Positions 34,265 to 44,016 of a stretch of 64,000 nt of DNA are shown here, piece by piece. The DNA lies in contig JAEZRE010000009.1 of NCBI GenBank assembly GCA_023412915.1, forward strand, positions 1 to 64,000, given 5' to 3'. A model generated the notes under the pieces. That model worked only from the letters and a program-made list of their open reading frames with translations, was not told the origin of the DNA and ran no database searches. The position numbers were made by a program, and so were the translations under genes. Numbering within the stretch: position 1 is the first letter of the stretch; each line of letters starts with the position of its first letter. Origin of the DNA: Bacillota bacterium. Lineage in GTDB: Bacteria > Bacillota > Clostridia > Acetivibrionales > DTU013.

Positions 34265-35318
34265 CGGTTTCAATAAATTAATGAAGTCTCAATTGGTTGT
34301 CCCGCTGTTTGCGCTTTTTTTACTGATTGTATTCAACTTAATCCGGGATATTGGATTTTTCTCAATATCCATTATCACCAACAATGACGGAGATACCGTT
34401 CTTTCAGGGAATCTGATCAGTATCATAAACGGCGCCTCCGAGCTTGCTATTTTGGCTATCGGTATGACGCTGGTAACAGCATCTTCGAGAGGACAGGATA
34501 TCAGCGTTGGCGCAGCGGCGGCAATCGCGGGCAGTATTTTTGTCAGCGCGCTTCGCGGAACTCAAATTACAATAACAACGATTCTTCTCGCCTTTTTGGC
34601 AAGCTGTGTCGTTGCAGTTCTTTTCGGCGTATTCAACGGCACATTGGTTGCCGCGTTCAAAATTCAGCCGATGATTGCGACATTAATACTGTTTTCAGCC
34701 GGACGCTCCATCGCTTATTGGATCAACGGCGGGGCAACGCCTACTGTTTCAAGCCCGCTGTTGGAAAGTATCGGAGGTTTTATTCCAGGTATCCCCATAC
34801 CCACACCCATTCTAATCATGGTCCTATTCGGGGTGTTGATCTGGCTTATCTTAAAATTCACCAATCTCGGGCTATACACACAAGCGGTTGGAATTAACGA
34901 AAAATCAGCGCGCTTGAACGGAATCAATGCCGCCTGGATAAAACTGCTATCCTTTATGATACTAGGCGTTTGCGTTGCAATCTCGGGATGTGTGAACGTT
35001 TGCAGAATTGGACTAATCAACCATGAAAGCCTTCTTATAGATATCGAAATGGACGCTATTCTGGCGGTCGCCATCGGAGGCAATTCACTGGGCGGCGGAA
35101 AATTCAGCCTGGCCGGTTCAGTGATAGGAGCGTTCATAATTCAGGCCCTGACGATTACGCTTTATGCCATGAAGGTTCCTTCAACAGCGGTAAAAGCCTA
35201 TAAGGCAATTGTTATTATAGCCATCGTAATACTTAGTTCGCCAATTGTAAAGGAATACGCCCTTCAACTGCGTGGCAAGCTGGTTAAAAAGCCTGCGAAA
35301 ATAACGGAAAGCCTGTAA
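34257..35318 (+). CDS. Sugar ABC transporter permease (YtfT/RbsC-like)
   Basis: A 353-residue membrane protein with 8-10 helices and the CUT2 permease signature, including LAIGMTLVTASSRGQDISVG (about 65-85) and AVAIGGNSLGGGKFSLAGSV (about 263-283). It starts within the end of the ATPase gene, so translation is coupled. It forms the membrane channel together with the next permease. Confidence 0.9.
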   Translation: MVNGFNKLMKSQLVVPLFALFLLIVFNLIRDIGFFSISIITNNDGDTVLSGNLISIINGASELAILAIGMTLVTASSRGQDISVGAAAAIAGSIFVSALRGTQITITTILLAFLASCVVAVLFGVFNGTLVAAFKIQPMIATLILFSAGRSIAYWINGGATPTVSSPLLESIGGFIPGIPIPTPILIMVLFGVLIWLILKFTNLGLYTQAVGINEKSARLNGINAAWIKLLSFMILGVCVAISGCVNVCRIGLINHESLLIDIEMDAILAVAIGGNSLGGGKFSLAGSVIGAFIIQALTITLYAMKVPSTAVKAYKAIVIIAIVILSSPIVKEYALQLRGKLVKKPAKITESL

Positions 35319-35349
35319 GGCAAAAACGAAAAAACGGAGAATGAATGAT

Positions 35350-36483
35350 ATGACAAATAAAAGTGATTTGTTAGCCGGATTACCAGGCAATAAACACAGG
35401 GAGCCGATCTCCAACACCAGTTTGCTCCTCCGAATAACGATCTGCACCTTCATCGTCATGTACCTGTTTGCTATGCTTGTCTGGCGCGGCGGGTTCCTGA
35501 ATCCTCAACAGTTCCTTGATCTTTTCAATAACAATGCGTATTTGATTGTTATTGCCTGCGGACTGACTGCAGTTATGATAGCAGGCGGGATAGATATTTC
35601 GGGTGGAGGCATAACTGCTCTTGTGACAATGATTTGTGTTGTTTATCTGGACCGCCCTGGCGGCAGTGTACCAGGCTCGTTGGGTATCGCTTTGGGTATA
35701 GGGCTGGCGTTCGGACTGATCCAGGGAATATTGATAGCATACTTGGATATACAGCCCTTTATAGTCACTTTAGCCGGTATGTTTTTTGCAAAAGGCATGA
35801 TAACCATTGTCAGCCCTGTTCCGCACACGGCGGCAAATCAAGCCTTTCTCGCCCTGAAGCAATTTCGGTTTGAAATTCCGTTTATCGGTTTTTACGGAAA
35901 AACCGGCAATTTTATTCCTGCTAAAATTGAGATCGGCGTAATAGTCGCCATTGTAATAGTTTTGGCTATATGGGTAATTCTGAAATGGACGCGATTCGGG
36001 CGCAACCTCTATGCGGTGGGCGGTCACAATCAAAGTGCGTTAATGCTCGGCATAAATGTAAAACGAACAAAATTCTATTCCTACTTGCTGGCCGGGTTGT
36101 TATCAGGAATAGCCGGTTATGTCTATATGCTGCATACTGGAGCAGGAGATGCCGCCAATGCTACCGCCGCGGAAATTCAAGCAATTGCATCTGCTATTAT
36201 CGGCGGGACATTATTGACCGGCGGCGTCGGAAGTGTAATCGGAACTCTTTTCGGGGTGATGATTTTAAAGACCATGACCAGTATCGTGGTTACCTCGGGG
36301 CTTAGGGAGCCGTATTGGCAGAGCATTACCACGGGGCTTATGCTGTGCTTCTTCATTTTACTCCAGAGCGTCGTTCTGGCCCTTCGTGAAAAGGGCGGTT
36401 TTAAACTGCAGCTGCCGGAATGGATGAAATTGAAGAGCAAAAAATCAGAAAAAGATAATACACCCGGAAAAGACTTGACATAA
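35350..36483 (+). CDS. Sugar ABC transporter permease (YjfF-like)
   Basis: A 377-residue CUT2 permease, paralogous to the previous one: ACGLTAVMIAGGIDISGGGI (about 75-95), QPFIVTLAGMFFAKGMITIV, YAVGGHNQSALMLGINVKRT and IIGGTLLTGGVGSVIGTLFG. The tail is basic and cytoplasmic. The ATG at 35350 lies 10 nt after CGGAG; the ATG at 35341 is too close to it. Two different permeases, one double ATPase and one binding protein match the E. coli ytfQRT-yjfF layout. Confidence 0.9.
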   Translation: MTNKSDLLAGLPGNKHREPISNTSLLLRITICTFIVMYLFAMLVWRGGFLNPQQFLDLFNNNAYLIVIACGLTAVMIAGGIDISGGGITALVTMICVVYLDRPGGSVPGSLGIALGIGLAFGLIQGILIAYLDIQPFIVTLAGMFFAKGMITIVSPVPHTAANQAFLALKQFRFEIPFIGFYGKTGNFIPAKIEIGVIVAIVIVLAIWVILKWTRFGRNLYAVGGHNQSALMLGINVKRTKFYSYLLAGLLSGIAGYVYMLHTGAGDAANATAAEIQAIASAIIGGTLLTGGVGSVIGTLFGVMILKTMTSIVVTSGLREPYWQSITTGLMLCFFILLQSVVLALREKGGFKLQLPEWMKLKSKKSEKDNTPGKDLT

Positions 36484-36514
36484 TAGTACTTTTATCCGGG
36501 AAGAAAAGTTGGAC

Positions 36515-36552
36515 AAGTCGGTAGAACTGAAATATTTGCTTTCTACCGACTT
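36515..36552. terminator. 12-bp inverted repeat after the transporter operon
   Basis: AAGTCGGTAGAA and TTCTACCGACTT form a perfect 12-bp stem around a 14-nt loop, 31 nt after the last permease stop. There is no T-run on either strand, so termination strength is unclear; it may protect the message end. The rest of 36484-36792 holds no recognised gene. Confidence 0.5.
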
Positions 36553-36792
36553 AAACAACTGATCAAATAAAAGCTTCCGATCTTAAAGCGATTATTGATT
36601 AAATCTATCGATATGGCAGGAACAAGTTCAGAAGTATTTTTTTACAGGACATAAAAATCAGTTCGTGAATGTTTCCTTATAATGGTTAGACTTTTTACAA
36701 ATTGAATGATATTATGTATACGTATATCTGTTACGGTTTGATTACTCCTTATTAAATTATCCATTGCATTTTTAGAAAGAAGGTAATTTATA

Positions 36793-38922
36793 ATGGCGAT
36801 TTTCAAAGTGACATCGGAGTTTTTCAAATCTGTATTTAATTTTATCTCGAGTATCCTGACCAAATTTATTAAAATAAGAACAATACGAGTAAAACTTATA
36901 TCCGCGTTTGCCGTCCCGATTATTTTTCTGATGATTCTCGGTATAATATCCTATTCGAGCGCGTCAAAAGCCGTACGCAAGGTAGCGCAGCAATCAACTG
37001 TCGCAACGATGGAAAACGGCGGCAAATATTTGGACGTCGTTTACTCGTCAATAGATGACCTTAGTAAACAGCTTCTTATAAAAAATAATATTCGTGATTA
37101 TCTCTCGGATACTTCAGCCGGCAGCAATGACCCGGCTGCAGCAGCTGAACTGTACAGGAACGTGTCCAATGATTTGTTGAATATTTCGTCTTCCAGCAAG
37201 TATGTTTCAAACATTTATTTGATAGGCGACGGCAATAAATCCATACTGCCTTCCGGCTCAAAATCGTCCTCGGATTTTGACATAGGCTCGGTAAAGAATT
37301 TTGATATGTATAAGGAAATGGGCAAAATGAAGGGAAGAACCGTATGGCTCGGTTCGCATAAAGAAATTGACGATAAGCTGGGAATTATCGCGAAAAATAA
37401 CTCGGTTACTGCCTTAAAGGAAATAAAAAGCACAACGACCGGAGATTTGATAGGCATATTGATTATCGACCTTAAAATGGATCTGATACAGGAATTCCTG
37501 GACGGCATGAATCTCGGCAAAGGAGGGGAAGTACATCTTGTAAGCTCGGATAAGACTGACTTTGCAAACAACGGTATAGATAATAAAAGTGTTTTGATTG
37601 CGAATGAGAAATTTTATAAAGATATTATATCAAGTCAAAATGAAAACGGTTCTTCGGAAGTAGATTACAAAGGGGAACTGTACCTTATGACTTACTCCAG
37701 GATAGGCAATTCAGGATATACTATTATCGGCCTGATACCGACCTCCGAATTGAACGCTTCCTCAAAACAGATCATAAGTACAACCGTTATTTTCATCCTT
37801 CTTGCCGTCATAATTGCCGCGGGGATCGGCATGCTGATGGCAAACAGCATGAGCAGGACTATAAACGGGATCATTAAAGCCTCTGGACAGGCTGCTTCCG
37901 GTGATCTCACCGTAAATCTGTCTTCCAAACGGCAGGATGAATTCGGTTTTCTCACTAAGAGCATAAATTCTATGATTTCCAATATGAGACGTCTGATCGA
38001 ACAGACGTCGGGCATTGTTCATAACGTTAACGAGAATATTCTCATATCATCTGACAATTTAACCGAATTGTCGGAGAGAATCGCCGAAGTAACGACCACC
38101 ACCGAAGAGATGTCCGGGGTGACCGAGGAAACGGCAGCCACCGCCGAAGAGATGAATGCAACATCTAGTGAAATTGAAAGCGCGGTACGGTCTATTGCTG
38201 AAAAAGCTCAGAACGGATCGGCCGTAGCCGGAGAGATAAGCAAACGCGCCCAGTCCCTGAAGGAAAATGCTATTGTTTCACAAAATGCGGCTCATGATAT
38301 ACGCAATGATTTGGATTTGGAAATGAAAAAGGCATTGGAGCAATCCAAAGCGGTAGAGAAAATAAATGTTCTTACAGGGTCGATACTTCAGATAACAGAG
38401 CAGACAAACCTGCTTTCGCTGAACGCCGCAATTGAAGCCGCCAGAGCAGGAGAGGCGGGCAAGGGGTTTGCGGTCGTAGCCGATGAGATACGAAAACTTG
38501 CGGAACACTCAAAGAATACCGTCAATAAGATACGGAATGTGACCGCGGAGGTCATAACATCGGTTGGAAACCTTGCGTCAAGCTCTGAGAAAGCTTTGAA
38601 CTTTATTGACACGAAGGTTATCGGCGATTACAAAACGATGGTGGGAATCGGGGAGCAGTATTACAATGACGCGGCGAGGATTCAGGACCTTGTTGCCGAT
38701 TTTTCGGCAACTTCGGAAGAGTTGCTTGCTTCAATACAGAATATGGTCAGAGCAATAAATGAAGTTACCGTTTCCAACAGCGAAGAGGCCCAGGGAACGC
38801 AGAATATTTCTCAGAAAGCTTTGGACGTAATGGAGAGAGCGACCAGGGTCTCGGAATTGATGAAAGCGGCGAAGCAAAGCTCCGAAAGTCTGGCAGAGAG
38901 TGTTTCAAGGTTCAAGGTATAG
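36793..38922 (+). CDS. Methyl-accepting chemotaxis protein
   Basis: The 709-residue receptor has two membrane helices (about 35-58 and 328-352) around a large extracellular sensor, probably dCache-type, then HAMP (about 353-405) and a cytoplasmic signalling domain. The hairpin tip, with EQTNLLSLNAAIEAARAGEA then GKGFAVVADEIRKLAEHS (about 535-575), is diagnostic and binds CheA/CheW. Placement next to a sugar transporter suggests sugar taxis, possibly via the binding lipoproteins. ATG at 36793 follows AAGAAGG. A terminator is at 38950. Confidence 0.9.
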   Translation: MAIFKVTSEFFKSVFNFISSILTKFIKIRTIRVKLISAFAVPIIFLMILGIISYSSASKAVRKVAQQSTVATMENGGKYLDVVYSSIDDLSKQLLIKNNIRDYLSDTSAGSNDPAAAAELYRNVSNDLLNISSSSKYVSNIYLIGDGNKSILPSGSKSSSDFDIGSVKNFDMYKEMGKMKGRTVWLGSHKEIDDKLGIIAKNNSVTALKEIKSTTTGDLIGILIIDLKMDLIQEFLDGMNLGKGGEVHLVSSDKTDFANNGIDNKSVLIANEKFYKDIISSQNENGSSEVDYKGELYLMTYSRIGNSGYTIIGLIPTSELNASSKQIISTTVIFILLAVIIAAGIGMLMANSMSRTINGIIKASGQAASGDLTVNLSSKRQDEFGFLTKSINSMISNMRRLIEQTSGIVHNVNENILISSDNLTELSERIAEVTTTTEEMSGVTEETAATAEEMNATSSEIESAVRSIAEKAQNGSAVAGEISKRAQSLKENAIVSQNAAHDIRNDLDLEMKKALEQSKAVEKINVLTGSILQITEQTNLLSLNAAIEAARAGEAGKGFAVVADEIRKLAEHSKNTVNKIRNVTAEVITSVGNLASSSEKALNFIDTKVIGDYKTMVGIGEQYYNDAARIQDLVADFSATSEELLASIQNMVRAINEVTVSNSEEAQGTQNISQKALDVMERATRVSELMKAAKQSSESLAESVSRFKV

Positions 38923-38949
38923 TTTCGGGATTAAAGCCAATAGCGAAGT

Positions 38950-38982
38950 AAAAGCCTTGTTTTGCAGGGCTTTTCTTTTTTT
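38950..38982 (+). terminator. Terminator of the chemoreceptor gene
   Basis: AAAAGCC (38950-38956) and GGCTTTT (38968-38974) with a C and seven T after. Confidence 0.8.
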
Positions 38983-39058
38983 GGGGGGATCGACGCCGTA
39001 TATTAACACAAAACGGGGAAAATACGTTATAATTATGTAGAAAAGGAGGCGGTTGAAA

Positions 39059-40483
39059 ATGAAAAAACAGGGACTGAACCCTTATCTTCCCTCGTGGGAG
39101 TATATTCCTGACGGTGAACCGTATGTTTTCGATGGTAGGGTATATGTTTACGGATCTCATGACCGTTTTAACGGGTATGTTTATTGCCTGAACGATTATG
39201 TATGCTGGTCGGCTCCAGTCGAGGATCTGGGTGACTGGCGGTACGAAGGCGTTATTTATAAAAAGACGGATGATCCGCTGAATCCGGACGGCAGCATGTG
39301 CCTATACGCGCCTGATGTAACAGTCGGCCCGGACGGACGTTATTATCTTTATTACGTTCTTGACAAAGTTTCTATTGTGTCTGTGGCAGTCTGCGATACA
39401 CCTGCTGGAAAATACGAATTTTACGGGTACGTACATTATCCCGACGGTACGCGTCTTGGCGAAAGAGAGGGCGACCAGCCTCAGTTCGATCCCGGTGTAC
39501 TTACTGAAGGGGACAAGACCTACCTTTATACCGGCTTTTGTGCAAGGGGTGACATGTCCAGGAAGGGTCCAATGGCGACTGTGCTGGGACCGGATATGCT
39601 AACGATCACGGAAGAACCGGTCTTTATCGCGCCAAGCGAGCCCTACGCCAAAGGCAGCGGATATGAAGGACACGAATTTTTTGAAGCTCCTTCCATACGG
39701 AAGAAAGGTGATACCTACTATTTCATCTATTCGTCCATTGTCTATCACGAGCTGTGCTATGCCACGAGCAAGTACCCGACTAAAGGCTTTGTCTACCGGG
39801 GAGTGATCGTCAGCAACAGCGATCTGCATATCGACTCCTACAAACCCGCGGAAAAGCCCATGTTTTACGGGGCTAACAACCATGGCAGCATCGTAGAGAT
39901 CAACGGTAAATGGTACATTTTCTATCACAGGCATACCAACGGGACTAATTTCAGCCGGCAGGCCTGTGCGGAGCCCATAACCATCCTGGAGGACGGCTCG
40001 ATTCCTCAGGCGGAGATGACCTCCTGCGGTCTCAATGGTGGGCCGCTTGAAGGCCGCGGCGAATACCCGGCGTATCTGGCCTGCAACCTGTTCTGCAGCG
40101 AAGAGTCGCTATATACGGATTGGACTGCTTCATGGATGAACAACCAGTTTCCGAAGATCACCCAAGATGGAAGGGATGGAGATGAAGAAACGGGTTTTAT
40201 CGCCAATATGAAGAAGTCGGCGACAGCCGGGTTTAAATATTTTGACTGCAGAGGCGTTAAAAAAGTCAAAATAAAGGTACGCGGTTACAGCAGAGGAGAT
40301 TTTGAAGTAAGAACCTCCTGGGATGGCGAAGTACTCGGAGTAATAACGGTTGGTTTTACGAATATATGGAAGGAATATTCGTCGGATATCGCAATTCCCG
40401 ACGGCATACAGTCGTTGTATTTCACCTTTGCCGGCCAGGGCAGCGCCAATCTGGCTTCCTTTACACTGGAATGCGGCAAGTGA
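39059..40483 (+). CDS. GH43 glycosidase with C-terminal CBM6-like domain
   Basis: The 474-residue enzyme is a five-bladed propeller of family 43, acting on arabino- or xylo-oligosaccharides. Probable catalytic residues: base Asp in YIPDGEPYVFDG (about 15), pKa-modulating Asp in LYAPDVTVGPDG (about 85) and acid Glu in HEFFEAPSIRK (about 206). Residues 345-474 form a jelly-roll carbohydrate-binding module (CBM6-like). No signal peptide, so it should act on imported oligosaccharides, consistent with the transporter upstream. ATG at 39059 lies 9 nt after GGAGG and is preferred to TTG at 39053. The following 40484-40672 has no convincing gene; one short frame there is doubtful. Confidence 0.88.
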   Translation: MKKQGLNPYLPSWEYIPDGEPYVFDGRVYVYGSHDRFNGYVYCLNDYVCWSAPVEDLGDWRYEGVIYKKTDDPLNPDGSMCLYAPDVTVGPDGRYYLYYVLDKVSIVSVAVCDTPAGKYEFYGYVHYPDGTRLGEREGDQPQFDPGVLTEGDKTYLYTGFCARGDMSRKGPMATVLGPDMLTITEEPVFIAPSEPYAKGSGYEGHEFFEAPSIRKKGDTYYFIYSSIVYHELCYATSKYPTKGFVYRGVIVSNSDLHIDSYKPAEKPMFYGANNHGSIVEINGKWYIFYHRHTNGTNFSRQACAEPITILEDGSIPQAEMTSCGLNGGPLEGRGEYPAYLACNLFCSEESLYTDWTASWMNNQFPKITQDGRDGDEETGFIANMKKSATAGFKYFDCRGVKKVKIKVRGYSRGDFEVRTSWDGEVLGVITVGFTNIWKEYSSDIAIPDGIQSLYFTFAGQGSANLASFTLECGK

Positions 40484-40672
40484 GCCGGCAATTTTCGGTG
40501 AAGGTATGACCCGAAGGCTCGATACGGACTTGGTACACCGAAAAGGGATGGAAATACTCGCTGAACCCGTGCAATTCCTGGTTCGGGAGTTTTTGATAAA
40601 AAGAGCGGTAAGCAGGATGGAAGTGATCCGTTTCTGGAGAAACTATGTGTACAAAATCACAGGAGTGTGACT

Positions 40673-41596
40673 ATGACACATATTCAATATGGCATCGAGA
40701 AGTTCGGGAGACTGAAAACAGTTATGGTCCATTACCCGGAGCAGTCTCTTTCCAGAATCACGGAAGACAACCGGGAGTATTTCCTTTTTGATAAGGTGCC
40801 GGATGTTGACAGGTATCTTGAAGAACACCGACAATATTGCACACTGCTCAAAGCTCAGGGAGTCGGTGTGCATTATTTGTCGGATCACGTTCATCGCAAC
40901 GTGGATCTGCTGGAGCGATTGCCCAATCTGGCATATATGCACGATATTGCGGTGGTTAGCTCTCATGGGGCTATCTTGTCCAAAATGTCATCCAGGGGGC
41001 GCTGCCATGAGGAGATCGTCGTTAAGGAAGCTTTGACCGACCTTGGCATACCAACGCTTTATGAGCCATGCGAAGGAGAATCGTTCGAGGGCTGCCTTCT
41101 GCTTTCGCCAAAGACTGTATTTGTCGCAGATACGGAGCGTCACAGCAGGAAATCCATTGAAAGATTCATTGATTATATTCTCCGATACTTCGAAGAAGTG
41201 ATATATGCTCAAATACCCCAGGATAGAAGGTTTATGCACCCCGATATGGTTCTCAACCGCGTGATGGATCATCTCATGGTCTATTATCCTCCGGCGTTTC
41301 AGCAGACATTTCATATCACAAGGGTGAAAAGGGCACAAATCAGTCTAAAAGTATGGATGAATGAACAAAAAATCGAGCTTATTCCCTTATCTGACAGGGA
41401 ACAGCGGCATTGGGCCAGTTCGTTTGTTCCGTTGCAGCCCGGTGTCATTATTTGCTATGACATCTCATATGATTCCGGAACGATCACATTATTGGAGCAT
41501 GAAGGAGTAAGACTTATCTTTTTTCATCCCGATGCGCTCCTGGCGGGCGGAGGCAGTCTGCGCTGCCTGACGATGAGATTGCACCGGGGCGGCTGA
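40673..41596 (+). CDS. Arginine-deiminase-like amidinohydrolase
   Basis: The 307-residue protein belongs to the guanidino-group-modifying superfamily. Four catalytic positions are recognisable: Asp in LAYMHDIAVV, Glu in SFEGCLLLSP, His-x-Asp in RFMHPDMVLN, and the nucleophile Cys in GGSLRCLTMRLHR near the C-terminus. In true arginine deiminases the Glu motif is EGGD; here it is EGCL, and the chain is about 100 residues shorter, so the substrate may differ from arginine. ATG at 40673 lies 7 nt after AGGAG. No arcB or arcC is adjacent. Function is uncertain beyond family. Confidence 0.75.
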   Translation: MTHIQYGIEKFGRLKTVMVHYPEQSLSRITEDNREYFLFDKVPDVDRYLEEHRQYCTLLKAQGVGVHYLSDHVHRNVDLLERLPNLAYMHDIAVVSSHGAILSKMSSRGRCHEEIVVKEALTDLGIPTLYEPCEGESFEGCLLLSPKTVFVADTERHSRKSIERFIDYILRYFEEVIYAQIPQDRRFMHPDMVLNRVMDHLMVYYPPAFQQTFHITRVKRAQISLKVWMNEQKIELIPLSDREQRHWASSFVPLQPGVIICYDISYDSGTITLLEHEGVRLIFFHPDALLAGGGSLRCLTMRLHRGG

Positions 41597-41724
41597 ACAT
41601 TCGGGCACATATCGGCTGCCGCCGGAGAGTATCAATATAATTTGAAATCGAAGCAGGAAACGGGTCATTTGTTGTAGTATATTACAATAACCAACAAAAT
41701 GTAACACGGGCATTGGAGAAACAT

Positions 41725-43932
41725 ATGACCCTTCATTCGATTTTATATATTTCCTATTCGAATATATCCATAACAATATTGGTCGTTTTAGCTGTCTTGT
41801 TTTGGAGCCGACGGGATGAAGCAGGGGCAAAGTATATGTCTCTCATGATGTTTTCGGCGGCGTTGTGGGGCTTGTCCGATTTAATTTCGGATCTGGCGGA
41901 CAGCGGTACAGTAAAGATTTATGTGGATCGGATTTCTTATTTGGGCGTTGTTACAATACCGGTCGCATGGCTTATTTTTGCCAGCCGGTTTACAAAATCC
42001 GAGAGGTATTTGAGGCATAAAAAATCACTCCTTCTTTTCATCATACCGGCAATAACTATTCTGTTGCTGTGGACCAATGAGCATCATCATTTGATGATAT
42101 CCGATTTTGGTTTTGTAAAAGTAGATCAAATGACGATCCTGGATACGACTTACGGTTCCTGGTTCTGGGTCCACGCCGTCTATTCCTATTCGTTGTTTTT
42201 ACTCGGCACGCTACTTTTGGTAAAAAGGCTGGTAGGCTTGTCACAGATACTGCGAAAACAGTCTGTGCTTATATTGATTGCCATTTTGGTCCCTCTTGTT
42301 ATGAATATCCTCTATACATTCAGGCTCTGCCCTACCTATCCGATCGATCTGACGATATTATCGTTCATATTTACGGGCGTGCTCTGTTTTCTCGGAATGT
42401 TCCGTTACAGGCTCTTCGATTTGATACCTGCGGCACGGAATGCGGTAATTGAGGATATGAGCGGCATACTGATCGTTCTGGACAATAAGAACCATATTAT
42501 AGATATGAATTCTGCGGCAAAAAACATTATCGATGTCAAGGACAAGGATTTTATAGGGAAGCTTGTTTTCGATTTTTTAGGAGAAACGGTATCATATTTC
42601 ATCAAGTATGAGCATGTGCTGAAAGCCGAAGAAAAAATATGCGTAAGGCTGAATGGCAGCAAGAAACATTATGACTTGAAGATAACTCCGCTATACGACA
42701 ATAAAAACAAGCTAATCGGAAAATTCCTGATTTTGCATGATATTACGATACTCGAGGAAGCAATCGAGGATCTGAAAGAGTCCCGCAAGGCGGCAGAGGA
42801 CGCAAGCAGGGCAAAAAGCCAGTTCCTGGCGACGATGAGCCATGAGATAAGGACGCCGCTGAACGGTATCATCGGTATGACGGAATTGCTCGCTCCTTCA
42901 ATTCATACGGAGGAAGACAGGGAATACCTTCAGACGGTACAGAGCTGTTCAGGCTCGCTGTTGGATATAGTGAACGACATTCTGGACTTCTCTAAAATCG
43001 AAGCTGGCAAAATGGAACTCGAGAAAGCGGACATCGACCTGGACAGCCTTATGGATACGACTGCAAAAGCCTTCGCCCACAATGCAAGGGAAAAAGGCCT
43101 GGCATATTCGTGCAGCATAGACCCTGCGATACCCAAAAAGCTGATCGGAGATGCCGTAAGGGTCAGGCAAATCCTTGTCAACCTGATAGGAAATGCTTTC
43201 AAATTTACCGAAAAGGGCCGGATCGTAGTGAAAGCAAGGCTGATCAAACATGTAGAACAGCAGGCAGTAGTGGAGTTTTCGGTGAGCGATACCGGCATAG
43301 GTATTCCCGAAGATAAAATAGCCGGTTTGTATGAAAGCTTCCAGCAGGTAGACAGTTCCACCACGAGAAAATTCGGGGGGACTGGGCTGGGACTCGCGAT
43401 CGTTAAGAACCTGGTCACGATCATGAACGGGCGTATCGAGTTGGAAAGCAGATTGGGCGAGGGGAGCACCTTTATCTTCTCAATTCCTTTCGAAGTATCG
43501 GAAAAAGAAGACTTGAAGGATGTTACAGGCGCCGAGCCCGATTTTATCGGCATAAATATCGATGTTTTACTGGTCGAGGACAATAAAGCAAATCAAATGC
43601 TCGTGAAGCGACTGCTTGAGAAGAAGGAAATGAAAGTCGAGGTGGCCGGGAACGGAATAGAGGCGCTCCGTATGCTGGAGGAAAAAGCTTTCGATCTGAT
43701 CTTTATGGATATCCAGATGCCTGAAATGGACGGATACGAGGCAACGACAGCCATTAGAAAAATAGAATCAGTCACAGGTAACCATACACCTATCATAGCG
43801 TTGACGGCAAATGCGGCTGAGGATGATAAAAACGCCTGCCTCAAGGTCGGAATGGATGATTTTCTGACAAAGCCCATCCGGAGCGAAAGCCTGTACCGGT
43901 GCGTATATAAGTATACTTCCGGTTGCGCTTGA
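41725..43932 (+). CDS. Seven-helix hybrid sensor histidine kinase with receiver
   Basis: The 735-residue kinase has an N-terminal seven-helix histidine-kinase sensor region (about 1-225), a PAS domain (about 235-345), a HisKA with MSHEIRTPLNGIIGM (His373), a HATPase (NLIGNAFKF, DTGIGIP, GTGLGLAIVKNL) and a C-terminal receiver (LLVEDNKANQ; phospho-acceptor Asp about 661 in LIFMDIQMPEMDG; Lys in FLTKPI). No Hpt domain is present, so a separate phosphotransferase is needed. ATG at 41725 is 6 nt after GGAG. The convergent AraC gene has no receiver, so it is not an obvious partner. Confidence 0.9.
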   Translation: MTLHSILYISYSNISITILVVLAVLFWSRRDEAGAKYMSLMMFSAALWGLSDLISDLADSGTVKIYVDRISYLGVVTIPVAWLIFASRFTKSERYLRHKKSLLLFIIPAITILLLWTNEHHHLMISDFGFVKVDQMTILDTTYGSWFWVHAVYSYSLFLLGTLLLVKRLVGLSQILRKQSVLILIAILVPLVMNILYTFRLCPTYPIDLTILSFIFTGVLCFLGMFRYRLFDLIPAARNAVIEDMSGILIVLDNKNHIIDMNSAAKNIIDVKDKDFIGKLVFDFLGETVSYFIKYEHVLKAEEKICVRLNGSKKHYDLKITPLYDNKNKLIGKFLILHDITILEEAIEDLKESRKAAEDASRAKSQFLATMSHEIRTPLNGIIGMTELLAPSIHTEEDREYLQTVQSCSGSLLDIVNDILDFSKIEAGKMELEKADIDLDSLMDTTAKAFAHNAREKGLAYSCSIDPAIPKKLIGDAVRVRQILVNLIGNAFKFTEKGRIVVKARLIKHVEQQAVVEFSVSDTGIGIPEDKIAGLYESFQQVDSSTTRKFGGTGLGLAIVKNLVTIMNGRIELESRLGEGSTFIFSIPFEVSEKEDLKDVTGAEPDFIGINIDVLLVEDNKANQMLVKRLLEKKEMKVEVAGNGIEALRMLEEKAFDLIFMDIQMPEMDGYEATTAIRKIESVTGNHTPIIALTANAAEDDKNACLKVGMDDFLTKPIRSESLYRCVYKYTSGCA

Positions 43933-44016
43933 TATAAGCTTCGCACGAGAAAGACTTTCTTAGTTGTTCCTTCGGAGGTAGACCCAGTCGAAGCACACGT
44001 CGGCTGCTTGCCGGAA

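Noticed and set aside
40350..40670. 106-residue frame across the GH43 end and the following gap
   Set aside because: Its first part is out-of-frame GH43. The remainder (40506-40670) has no recognisable features, though a small gene there cannot be excluded.
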